14,032 nucleotides of DNA from CAYOKT01 sp964404605 (GTDB taxonomy: Bacteria > Electryoneota > Electryoneia > Electryoneales > Electryoneaceae): contig CAYOKT010000072.1 of the NCBI GenBank assembly GCA_964404605.1, positions 1 through 14,032 of the forward strand, written 5' to 3'. Position 1 is the stretch's first letter; each line of letters starts with the position of its first letter. The notes under the pieces were generated by a model. It saw only the letters and a program-made list of their open reading frames with translations, was not told the DNA's origin and searched no databases. Below, in pieces: positions 1-6,439 of the stretch. The position numbers and the translations under genes were made by a program.

Positions 1-877
1 GTCGCGGGACATCGGGATTCCAGTACTCATAGAGCATGAGGAACATTTCGCCGGGTGACCATCCGCGTTCGGCTTCCACAAAACACCCATAATAATTCTG
101 CATATCAGGTAATGGACGCCATCCCTCCCAGGTCATCATCGTGTCCAGGGATACATTCGTTCGTAGATGATCAGTATCAAAATCCATGTAATACACTTCG
201 CCGGGCGCATAGCCACGTGCAATTGCGCTACTATATATTCCTTCGCCATTTAGATTCAATGTGCCTCGCAAAACGAAAGTATCCGCATAGGATGTTGAGA
301 AATAAAACGCTGTAGAATCGTAAGCGCTACCCAAGGAGGCCATATCGCCGGGTGACCACCCTAAACAGGTATACTGCTCTATGCTATAAAAGTGATGATT
401 CTCATCTTGTCCTCTCCACCGTGATGACTGCCAGGTTCGCAACGAATCAAAGGAATATCCTCGCTGAGAACTATAAGCAATCCAGGCGGATGTATCCGGC
501 AGCCACTCGTGTGATACTCCCAAAATTGGTGACCAAACGGTATCTGTCACAAAGTTATCTGGCGTTAACAATAGTGATGAACCACTATCATGTGGAAGTG
601 ATATGGTTAATATATGGTTTATCCTATGAAAGCAAGGTTCAATCCCTGAGTCATGAACAGTCGTCCAAGTATAGCCATAATCAGATGAATAGCGAATTGT
701 TGAACGATGCTCCCAATAATTTGGAGATGGATCCCAATGGAGCATCCACAACTCGCCGGGAACATTCGAGGATGCCAGATTATGGCTCTCGAGCGCGACG
801 CTGCTGGTCGTCCACCAGGGGGCGATAAGGAGAATCATCCATGGGAGACGCCAGACGGGTTTATTCCGTTTTCCCAT
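1..877 (-). CDS. Exported Asp-box (BNR-like) repeat protein, 3' end outside window
   Basis: The minus strand stays open from an ATG at 877 to base 1 (292 codons, no stop), so the protein continues beyond the window. A Shine-Dalgarno GGGAGGG (882-888) precedes the ATG. Residues 1-28 look like a Sec signal peptide: basic start (MGKRNK), hydrophobic core around LPWMILLIAP, likely cleavage after SVA. The rest is rich in Trp, Tyr, Ser and Asp. A motif of the form [GN]-[WYV]-x-P-G-[ED] recurs near residues 39, 174, 223 and 273, the last three about 50 residues apart. A perfect Asp box (SSDYGYTW, 64-71) and a degenerate one (SSQRGYSF, 136-143) are present. Asp boxes mark beta-propeller blades in sialidase/BNR and sortilin-like proteins, so an extracellular or surface beta-propeller is likely; the ligand or activity is unknown. 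The codon usage is much AT-richer than in the other genes, which suggests acquisition or a distinct gene class. Confidence 0.8.
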   Translation of the reverse strand, partial: MGKRNKPVWRLPWMILLIAPWWTTSSVALESHNLASSNVPGELWMLHWDPSPNYWEHRSTIRYSSDYGYTWTTVHDSGIEPCFHRINHILTISLPHDSGSSLLLTPDNFVTDTVWSPILGVSHEWLPDTSAWIAYSSQRGYSFDSLRTWQSSRWRGQDENHHFYSIEQYTCLGWSPGDMASLGSAYDSTAFYFSTSYADTFVLRGTLNLNGEGIYSSAIARGYAPGEVYYMDFDTDHLRTNVSLDTMMTWEGWRPLPDMQNYYGCFVEAERGWSPGEMFLMLYEYWNPDVPR

Positions 878-940
878 CTTGCCCTCCCTTAATTATAACT
901 ATTTACAGAATGTTAGCCTTAGATGTCTCAACTCCTTTGT

Positions 941-946
941 ATTATA
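941..946 (-). promoter_or_regulatory. -10-like TATAAT upstream of the Asp-box protein
   Basis: A perfect TATAAT reads on the minus strand about 64 bp before the ATG at 877. No convincing -35 hexamer lies 16-18 bp further upstream. A second TATAAT (892-897) sits too close to the ribosome binding site to be the main -10 element. In an AT-rich stretch such hexamers can arise by chance. Confidence 0.25.
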
Positions 947-1346
947 AAGCGCAGATCAGACAGACGAAAGGGTTGCGTCCGGAAATCGTATAAAAGGACG
1001 AGGCCGGAGGAAGCCAACGAGAATAGAAAGGTTATAGTTTACCTGCTACATCTTGTTCGCGTTACTCGCGAACACGCACGACAGGAGAAAGAGTCATTGA
1101 CACGGAAGCAAGGTGGTGTAGAAATTCATTCGTTGCAGGCGGTATTGGTGGATGATCAGGAGTTTTATGAGTGAGATCGTCCGCTCATCGCCCGCCCAGC
1201 CTTCCCGTGACCGTGCCGCACCCTTTCGCCTCTTCGAGGGACCGGAGACAGGAACTTGACGTTTATACTATTCTAACACTATTCGTGTTGTGGCCAAGAT
1301 CACGGTTTCATCTTCTTGAAGCGAGTTGCGTTCAGCACAGAACCTC

Positions 1347-1408
1347 TATGAAACCCAGGGTACCCCCCCTTCGCAGAGCTACGGGAGGCAGGAGCCCCGG
1401 GCCACCCG
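1347..1408 (+). repeat. Dispersed repeat A, copy 1 (TATGAAACCC...GCCCCGGGCCACCCG)
   Basis: TATGAAACCC (1347-1356) and GCCCCGGGCCACCCG (1394-1408) recur in the same order and orientation at 6251-6260 and 6268-6282. Here the two conserved blocks are 37 bp apart, against 7 bp in the other copy, so the copies differ by an insertion or deletion. Both copies lie in intergenic DNA, as expected for a genome-wide intergenic repeat family. Confidence 0.6.
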
Positions 1409-1471
1409 TCGGCGGTAAGTGGTTTGTCTTACCGGCGGCAGCGGGTGAGGTAGCGGGCAGGGTGGCCCGGG
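1396..1471. repeat. Long inverted repeat with nested hairpin
   Basis: The 12-bp arm CCCGGGCCACCC (1396-1407) is perfectly inverted as GGGTGGCCCGGG (1460-1471). Inside lies a second perfect hairpin, CGGTAAG (1413-1419) against CTTACCG (1428-1434), with an 8-nt loop. There is no T-tract, so it does not look like an intrinsic terminator. The left arm belongs to the dispersed repeat that recurs at 6251-6282. It sits just upstream of the cbiX promoter. Confidence 0.7.
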
Positions 1472-1487
1472 CCGGCCGCCTCCCCTC

Positions 1488-1516
1488 TTGATGCACTAGC
1501 CTACATTTGTTATACT
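1488..1516 (+). promoter_or_regulatory. Sigma-70-like promoter for cbiX
   Basis: TTGATG (1488-1493), a 17-bp spacer and TATACT (1511-1516) give a good match to the housekeeping consensus. The predicted start near 1523 leaves a leader of about 110 nt before the TTG start of cbiX. The -10 element overlaps dispersed repeat B. Confidence 0.55.
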
Positions 1517-1538
1517 ATTCTACCAACCTGGGCGGCCG
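1513..1538. repeat. Dispersed repeat B, copy 1 (CTATTCTAC...GGGCGGCCG)
   Basis: This 26-bp block matches 6196-6221 at 21 of 26 positions, sharing CTATTCTAC and GGGCGGCCG. At the second copy its reverse complement supplies the TAGAAT -10 element of the gene starting at 6160. Repeats A and B occur close together in both places but in different relative order. Confidence 0.5.
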
Positions 1539-1631
1539 TCTAATAGATGAGGAAAGCGTGAAAGGTCTGCCCTGAAAGTTTGGACAACCTAACACAGTGT
1601 CAGGTAACTTGTTCATGGGAGGAGGGGGATA

Positions 1632-2582
1632 TTGAAAGCCAAGTTGCTTTGGACGGCCCTGTTGCTGCTGAGCCTGTCGTTCACCGCCCTCGCGGGTGAC
1701 AAGGCCGCGCTGATGATCGTCGCCCATGGGTCGCCGGAGGAGAGCTGGAACAGGCTTCTGCTCGATGTGGGCGAGGATGTGCGGCGGCTCGCCGGGGAGA
1801 GGAGGGTGAACGACTTTGAGGACATCGGGGTTGCGTTCCTGGAGTTCGCGGAGCCAACGATCTGCACCATGGCCGAACAGTTCGATTCGGTGGGTATCAA
1901 CGATGTGTACGTGGTGCCGCTGTTCATCGCGCCATCGGGCCATTCGGGGCGGGACGTGCCGGCGGCCCTCGGTGTCTATCGTGACCCGGAGGTCATCGCT
2001 GCCCTGGCCGCGGAGGGGGTGCGGATACCGGACACGCGGTTGAAGTTCGTCATCGGCCCGACGCTGTTTCCCGGTGATGTCATCCCCGGAATCGTCCTTG
2101 ACAGGGTGCGCGCCTGTTCAACCGACCCGAAGGAAGAGGCGGTTGTCGTCCTGGCTCATGGCGACGAGTACTACCGCGGCTACTGGGATGACCTGGTTCA
2201 CGAGACGGGCGGTTTTCTGTGCGGGAGACTGGGTATCGAGGAACACCGGGGGGCGTTCATTCATATCGGACAGAGCTTTTCGGCGGATGGCCTGCCGGCG
2301 ATCCAGCATGCTCTGGAGAAGAAGAAAACCGTGATCGTGGCGAACCTGTTCCTCTCGCTGGATCTGGAAGCGGTGGCGAACTCCTGTACGCTCGACTTCA
2401 TGGGACACCGGGTCACCGGGGAGCAGATTCTGCAGGGCAGGGATGTCCGCTATTGCCGGGCGCTGCTGCCGGACAGCCGGATCGCCGAGTGGGTCCTGGA
2501 CACCGCGCTGGAGATGGCAACCCCTCCGCCGGAGCCGGCGCAGCGTCGAGAGCCGCCGGCGGGCCACACGGCGGCGCACTGA
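1632..2582 (+). CDS. cbiX: Exported, duplicated CbiX-type sirohydrochlorin chelatase-like protein
   Basis: The product is 316 residues, starting at TTG behind a strong purine-rich ribosome binding site (GGAGGAGGGGG, 1617-1629). Residues 1-21 form a signal peptide (LLWTALLLLSLSFTALAG), so the protein is probably periplasmic. The mature part resembles the CbiX/SirB class II chelatases that insert Co2+ or Fe2+ into sirohydrochlorin or similar tetrapyrroles. It carries the first metal-ligand motif IVAHGSP (His32), the conserved EFAEPTI, and PSGHSGRDVP with the second ligand His104. A second module starts near residue 168 (VVVLAHGD, His176), giving the two-domain length of long CbiX. The second His motif is not evident in that half (LFLSLDLEAV at the equivalent place), so only the N-terminal half seems to keep a full metal site. 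The C-terminus is Pro/Ala-rich. No other cobalamin or siroheme genes are nearby, so the substrate is inferred. Exported relatives (periplasmic CbiK of Desulfovibrio) are known for a different chelatase branch. Confidence 0.8.
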   Translation: MKAKLLWTALLLLSLSFTALAGDKAALMIVAHGSPEESWNRLLLDVGEDVRRLAGERRVNDFEDIGVAFLEFAEPTICTMAEQFDSVGINDVYVVPLFIAPSGHSGRDVPAALGVYRDPEVIAALAAEGVRIPDTRLKFVIGPTLFPGDVIPGIVLDRVRACSTDPKEEAVVVLAHGDEYYRGYWDDLVHETGGFLCGRLGIEEHRGAFIHIGQSFSADGLPAIQHALEKKKTVIVANLFLSLDLEAVANSCTLDFMGHRVTGEQILQGRDVRYCRALLPDSRIAEWVLDTALEMATPPPEPAQRREPPAGHTAAH

Positions 2583-2607
2583 CGCCGGGCAGCCCGCCGG
2601 ATGACCC

Positions 2608-3492
2608 TCAGAACTCGCGCGGGACCGGGTTCCGCGGGTCCTCGCGGTAGTCGTAAAAGCCCTGGCCGGTCTTGTTGCCGAGGTACCCGGCGGCGACCAT
2701 CTTCCGCAGCAGGGGGCAGGGGCGATACTTGCTGTCGCCGAGTCCCTCGTGCAGCACCTCCATGATCGCGAGGCAGACATCGTTGCCGATCAGGTCGGCG
2801 AGGCGCAGCGGACCCATCGGGTGCGCCATGCCGAGCTTCATCACCCCGTCGATCGCCTCCACCGTGCCGACGCCCTCCATCAGGGCGTACACCGCCTCGT
2901 TGATCATCGGCATCAGGATGCGGTTGGAGACGAAACCGGGGTAGTCGTTGACCAGGATGGGCACCTTCCCCATCCGTTCGGCGAGCTCCTTGACCGTCGC
3001 GTAGGTCTCCTCGGAGGTGGCGAGGCCCTTGATCACCTCGACCAGCTTCATCACCGGCACCGGGTTCATGAAGTGCATTCCGATCACCTTGTCCGGGCGC
3101 TTCGTGTGCGCCGCGATCCCGGTGATCGAGATGGTGGAGGTGTTCGAGGCGAGGAGTGTCTCCGGCCCGGTCAACTCGTCCAGCTTCGCGAACAGGTCGT
3201 ACTTCGCCTCCGGCTTCTCGATGATCGCCTCGACCACGAGGTCGCGGCCGGCGACGGCGTCGAGGTCGGTGGTGAAGGTGATGCGCGACAGGGCCTCATC
3301 CGCCTGTTCCCGGGAGAGTTTCTCCTTCGCCACCAGGCGGCCGAGGTTTTTTTCGATGGTCGCCCTGGCGCGGTCGAGGAACTCCTGCTTGACATCCACG
3401 GCGATGACATCGAGGCCTGTCTGGCCCGCGACCTGCGCGATGCCGTTGCCCATGGTTCCGACGCCGATCACCGCGAGTTTTTCTACCGTCAT
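2608..3492 (-). CDS. hbd: 3-hydroxybutyryl-CoA dehydrogenase
   Basis: The 294-residue product is a full-length short-chain 3-hydroxyacyl-CoA dehydrogenase, which interconverts acetoacetyl-CoA and 3-hydroxybutyryl-CoA with NAD(P)H in the cytoplasm. The N-terminal Rossmann fold has GVGTMG (10-15) followed by the acidic VDV strand end. Catalytic residues known from clostridial Hbd all align: Ser119 in ASNTSTIS, His140 in GMHFMNP, Glu152 and Asn190 in PGFVSNR. The C-terminal dimerisation domain ends in the family motif GNKTGQGFYDY. The ATG at 3492 is preceded by AAGGGGGT. It lies 79 bp downstream of the thiolase gene on the same strand and is probably co-transcribed with it, giving two successive steps of butyryl-CoA synthesis or beta-oxidation. 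Its 3' end is only 25 bp from the convergent end of cbiX, with no clear terminator between them. Confidence 0.93.
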   Translation of the reverse strand: MTVEKLAVIGVGTMGNGIAQVAGQTGLDVIAVDVKQEFLDRARATIEKNLGRLVAKEKLSREQADEALSRITFTTDLDAVAGRDLVVEAIIEKPEAKYDLFAKLDELTGPETLLASNTSTISITGIAAHTKRPDKVIGMHFMNPVPVMKLVEVIKGLATSEETYATVKELAERMGKVPILVNDYPGFVSNRILMPMINEAVYALMEGVGTVEAIDGVMKLGMAHPMGPLRLADLIGNDVCLAIMEVLHEGLGDSKYRPCPLLRKMVAAGYLGNKTGQGFYDYREDPRNPVPREF

Positions 3493-3571
3493 GTTTCACC
3501 CCCTTGATTTCCCGCCGGTTCGGGAGATTCTCTTTTGTCGTCTCTCAGGGAACGCCCGTAGTTCCGTGCCC

Positions 3572-4747
3572 TCAAAGCATTTCCACCGCGAGGGCGGTCG
3601 CCTCGCCGCCGCCGTTGCACAGGCTGGCGATGCCGCGCTTGCCGCCACCCTGCTTCAGGATGTGCAGCAGGGTGACGAGGATGCGTGCGCCCGAGGCGCC
3701 GATGGGGTGCCCCAGCGCCACCGCCCCGCCGCGCACGTTCACCTTCGCATCGTCGAGACCGAGGGCGCGGTTGTTGTAGAGCGAAACCACGGCGAAGGCC
3801 TCGTTGATCTCGAAGACGTCCACCTCTTCCAGCTTCCACCCGATCTTGTCGAGCAGCTTGTTGATCGCACCGGCGGGGGCGGTGGTGAACCACTCCGGCG
3901 CCTGGCTGTGGGTCGCCCAGCCGACGATCTCCGCGATGGGCTTGAGGTCGCGTTCGGCGGCGAGGTCGGGGTCGGCGACGATCAGCGCCGCGCCGCCGTC
4001 GTTGATCGAGCTGGCGTTGGCGGCGGTCACCGTGCCGTCCTTCTTGAACGCGGGCCGCAGGGTCGGCACCTTGTCCGGCTTGCCGCGCCCCGGCTCCTCA
4101 TCGGTGTCGAGGATGGTTTCGCCCTTCTTCCCCGGCAGGACGATGGGGACGATCTCCTCCTTGAAGAGGCCGTCCTTGATCGCCGCGTTCGCCCGGCGGT
4201 AGGACTCGAGGGCGAAGACGTCCTGCTCCTCGCGGGTGATGTTGTGCTCGGCGGCGCACAGCTCCGCGCAGGAGCCCATGTGCTGGTTGGAATAGGGGTC
4301 CCAGAGGCCGTCGTGCATCATCATGTCCACCACCTGTCCGTGGCCGTACCGGTAGCCGTTGCGGGCGTTCGGCAGCAGGTAGGGGGCGAGGGTCATGTTC
4401 TCCATGCCGCCGGCGGCGACGATGCCGTTCTCCCCGAGGAGCACCGAGCCCGCGGCCTCCATCACCGCCTTCAGGCCGGAGGAGCAGACCTTGTTGATCG
4501 TCCAGGCGGATTTCTCGTTCGGCACCCCGGCGAGTTTCGCCGCCTGGCGGGCCGGTGCCTGCCCGACGCCGCCCTGGAGCACCATGCCCATGATCACCTC
4601 GTCCACATCGCCGGGCGCGATGCCGGCCTTGGTGATCGCGTTCTTGATCGCCGCGCCGCCGAGCTGCACGGCGGGCACGCGCTTGAACATACCGTTGAAG
4701 CTGCCGACGGGCGTCCGGGCGCCCGACAGGATCACTGCCCGTTTCAT
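3572..4747 (-). CDS. Acetyl-CoA acetyltransferase (thiolase)
   Basis: The 391-residue product is a thiolase of the AtoB/PhaA group that condenses two acetyl-CoA to acetoacetyl-CoA, or cleaves 3-ketoacyl-CoA in the reverse direction. The nucleophile Cys88 lies in INKVCSSGLK, with NEAF (315-318), the catalytic His347 in GHPIGASG and the second active-site Cys377 in CNGGGE; all sit at the usual distances. I chose the ATG at 4747 (MKRAVILSGARTPVG) because that is the family N-terminus and GGGAGGT lies 6 nt upstream. The frame is open upstream to 4912, but that 55-residue extension is Pro/Ala-rich, not thiolase-like, and overlaps the promoter. Narrow specificity (acetyl-CoA against longer acyl chains) cannot be settled from sequence. 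It is followed by hbd on the same strand. Confidence 0.93.
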   Translation of the reverse strand: MKRAVILSGARTPVGSFNGMFKRVPAVQLGGAAIKNAITKAGIAPGDVDEVIMGMVLQGGVGQAPARQAAKLAGVPNEKSAWTINKVCSSGLKAVMEAAGSVLLGENGIVAAGGMENMTLAPYLLPNARNGYRYGHGQVVDMMMHDGLWDPYSNQHMGSCAELCAAEHNITREEQDVFALESYRRANAAIKDGLFKEEIVPIVLPGKKGETILDTDEEPGRGKPDKVPTLRPAFKKDGTVTAANASSINDGGAALIVADPDLAAERDLKPIAEIVGWATHSQAPEWFTTAPAGAINKLLDKIGWKLEEVDVFEINEAFAVVSLYNNRALGLDDAKVNVRGGAVALGHPIGASGARILVTLLHILKQGGGKRGIASLCNGGGEATALAVEML

Positions 4748-4883
4748 CCATGACCTCCCGTAGTCGTTGGCCGCCGCCGCACCGGAGGGACCCGGCGCCG
4801 GCGCTTGTGGGCCGGTCTGCACCTGTTCTCCCGGGGAAGATACGCTCGCGACCGCCCCGCTGGCGAATTTCTTCACAAGGACA

Positions 4884-4912
4884 AATCTACCACGCGGAGG
4901 GGCGGGTCTCAA
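4884..4912 (-). promoter_or_regulatory. Sigma-70-like promoter for thiolase-hbd
   Basis: On the minus strand TTGAGA (4912-4907), a 17-bp spacer and TAGATT (4889-4884) form a plausible housekeeping promoter. The leader before the thiolase ATG at 4747 would be about 130 nt. Its position also argues against translation starting at 4912. Confidence 0.5.
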
Positions 4913-5032
4913 CCGTGCGCTCGCCGTCCGGCGGGTGAGGCTCGCGGGCGGGAAGGGAACCGGGCGGGGGAGAATGATCAGCGGGGGAAGCTTCGCGGTA
5001 TTTCTCAGGTGTACGGGTGGAACCGCCGGTTT

Positions 5033-6160
5033 TCAGGCCGGATCCTCCCATCGCCGCACCTGCACACCCATCTCCGCGCACGCTTCCAGCAGCGGCTCCG
5101 GGTCGGCGTATTGGCCCATCAGGTGCAGGCCGGGCCGGCCGCCTCCCGCGGAGAGCATCTGTTCGACCAGGGCGACGACGGGGATGGCGGTCAAGTCGTA
5201 GCCGTCCTCGTCCTGCAGCGCGATGCCGGGCCGCAGGGCATCTCCGCGCCGCACCCCGGCCGTCCTCGCCTGGAGCACGATGCCGAAGGGCGGGCGGGCG
5301 AGTGCGCCGGTCGACCAACTGAAGAGCCGGCCGAGGGGCTCGAGGGGCCGCCTGCCCCACAGGGGAAGCGCGAGCATGATCAGCGGGGTCACGATCCAGT
5401 CGGAGAGCCAGTTCATCCCGGCGATGGAGAAACCGAGGCGGCGCAGCGTGGGGATGCGTTCCGGGAGCCGGCGCATCTCCTCGAGGTCGAAGGGGCTGGT
5501 CCAGCGGCGCCCGAAGCCGAACTCGAAGTCCACGCGCGGGAACGCCTCCGGGCGGGTGAACCGGATGCGCCTCCACCGGCCCTGCTCGTAGACATGCGCC
5601 CGGTAATGACGGAAGCTCTCGAGCAGCTCATCGACCGCCGGGGTGTAGGGCAGCCCGCCGCGGGGGCGAATCACCGCCGCGACCCAGGCTTCCCGGAGTT
5701 CGTCCACCTGTCCGGCCGCCCAGCGGACCAACACGGCGGGCAGGCCGGGGTGGAAGCCGCCCTGCGCGATGAAGCAGCGCCCTGCTTCCCGGATTCTCTC
5801 CTCGAGCCCTCGCAGGGCGGCGAGGGAGCGGGGCTCGAAGTGGGTGTCCAGCCAGTCCGTCCCGGTCTCCAGCGCCGCCTCGGCGAGACCGCGGGTGTGT
5901 TCGACCGCCGTGGAGGCATCGATCAGCAGGTCCGCCTCCTCCAGCGCATCCCGCACGGCGCGGGTGTCGGCGGCGTCCAGCGCCATCGGACGGACACGGT
6001 CGCCGGCTGTGTCCCGCAGCGCGGCCGCGGCCGCCTCCGCCCTGGCGGGGTTCCGCCCCGCGATCACCAGCTTGAGCTGCGTGCGCGAGGCCAGCCGGGA
6101 CGCGATGCGGCGGCCGGTCTCGCCGTAACCGCCGAGAATGAGGACGGTGCCGTATCCCAT
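5033..6160 (-). CDS. Saccharopine-dehydrogenase-like NAD(P)-binding protein
   Basis: The 375-residue product begins with a Rossmann dinucleotide-binding motif, ILGGYGETGRRIA (GGxGxxG at 10-16), followed by IAGRNPARAEA, where the Arg after the second strand suggests NADP(H). ASTAVEHT and CFIAQGGFHPGLPA further along fit the N-terminal domain of saccharopine dehydrogenase-like proteins. The second half diverges from true lysine-pathway enzymes and contains a hydrophobic stretch, WIVTPLIMLALPLW, that could be a membrane-associated helix. This architecture resembles the saccharopine dehydrogenase-like oxidoreductases often linked to lipid or polyketide-like substrates, but the substrate here is unknown. 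The ATG at 6160 has GGAGG just upstream. It stands alone, with its own putative promoter and about 280 bp on each side, so context gives little help. Confidence 0.7.
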   Translation of the reverse strand: MGYGTVLILGGYGETGRRIASRLASRTQLKLVIAGRNPARAEAAAAALRDTAGDRVRPMALDAADTRAVRDALEEADLLIDASTAVEHTRGLAEAALETGTDWLDTHFEPRSLAALRGLEERIREAGRCFIAQGGFHPGLPAVLVRWAAGQVDELREAWVAAVIRPRGGLPYTPAVDELLESFRHYRAHVYEQGRWRRIRFTRPEAFPRVDFEFGFGRRWTSPFDLEEMRRLPERIPTLRRLGFSIAGMNWLSDWIVTPLIMLALPLWGRRPLEPLGRLFSWSTGALARPPFGIVLQARTAGVRRGDALRPGIALQDEDGYDLTAIPVVALVEQMLSAGGGRPGLHLMGQYADPEPLLEACAEMGVQVRRWEDPA

Positions 6161-6195
6161 TTTGCCTCCGCGTGATGGCAGGGTGGCCGGGTGTG

Positions 6196-6221
6196 TTCTA
6201 TTCTACAAGCGGGGGCGGCCG
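6196..6221. repeat. Dispersed repeat B, copy 2
   Basis: This is the second copy of the 26-bp block at 1513-1538 (21 of 26 identical). Its reverse complement contains GTAGAATAG, the -10 region of the downstream gene. Confidence 0.5.
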
Positions 6222-6228
6222 GAGTCCA
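6200..6228 (-). promoter_or_regulatory. Sigma-70-like promoter for the saccharopine-dehydrogenase-like gene
   Basis: On the minus strand TGGACT (6228-6223), a 17-bp spacer and TAGAAT (6205-6200) precede the ATG at 6160 by about 40 bp. The -10 element and spacer lie within dispersed repeat B, so the promoter appears to be part of a repeated sequence. Confidence 0.5.
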
Positions 6229-6250
6229 GTGTTTCGTCTCGCGTGAACCG

Positions 6251-6282
6251 TATGAAACCCGGGGCAAGCCCCGGGCCACCCG
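6251..6282 (+). repeat. Dispersed repeat A, copy 2, with perfect palindrome
   Basis: TATGAAACCC (6251-6260) and GCCCCGGGCCACCCG (6268-6282) repeat the two blocks found at 1347-1408. In this copy CCCGGGGC-AA-GCCCCGGG (6258-6275) forms a perfect 8-bp palindrome. The intergenic stretch 6161-6439 otherwise holds no gene I can support. Confidence 0.6.
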
Positions 6283-6439
6283 CCGGGGAGCGGGAACGAG
6301 CCGCTTGACGGGCGTGGCCTCCGCCTTAGGGGCTTCTCGACCCCGAGCGGCGCCTGCCAGTAGATCTCGGAGTGGAGCGTCCCCGGTTCCGTGTGGTGTG
6401 AGGCGAGAAACCGCAAGCGGTGGGGAGGGAGCGGTGAAG

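Larger units (their letters stand above)
878..1631. other. Gene-free stretch between divergent genes
   Basis: About 750 bp separate the divergently transcribed Asp-box protein and cbiX. Part of the minus strand was read in all three frames and gave only short, broken frames; the open frames on the plus strand encode nothing recognisable. The first ~450 bp share the AT-rich composition of the Asp-box gene. From about 1370 the sequence becomes GC-rich and holds an inverted repeat, a dispersed repeat also found near 6200, and the cbiX promoter. The 12-mer TATACTATTCTA occurs twice, at 1264-1275 and 1511-1522. Confidence 0.6.

Noticed and set aside
352..828. A 158-codon plus-strand frame
   Set aside because: It is antisense to the Asp-box protein, whose frame has a signal peptide, a ribosome binding site and repeated motifs.
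923..1174. An 83-codon plus-strand frame in the gene-free stretch
   Set aside because: It has no recognisable domain and no good ribosome binding site, and its Arg/Lys-rich composition suggests chance. It is not continuous with any coding frame I could find.
1256..1284. A possible promoter beginning TTGACG at 1256
   Set aside because: No acceptable -10 hexamer lies 16-18 bp downstream; the nearby TATACT is only 2 bp away.
2583..2607. A bidirectional terminator between cbiX and hbd
   Set aside because: Only a CGGG-CAG-CCCG mini-hairpin is present, without a T-tract on either strand.
6198..6416. A 72-codon minus-strand frame between the MBL-fold hydrolase and the saccharopine-dehydrogenase-like gene
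   Set aside because: Much of its translation comes from dispersed repeat A and its palindrome; it has no domain and no conserved start.
6409..6420. ACCGCAAGCGGT palindrome as a terminator for the MBL-fold hydrolase
   Set aside because: The stem is only 5 bp with a 2-nt loop, and only a weak T-rich stretch follows.
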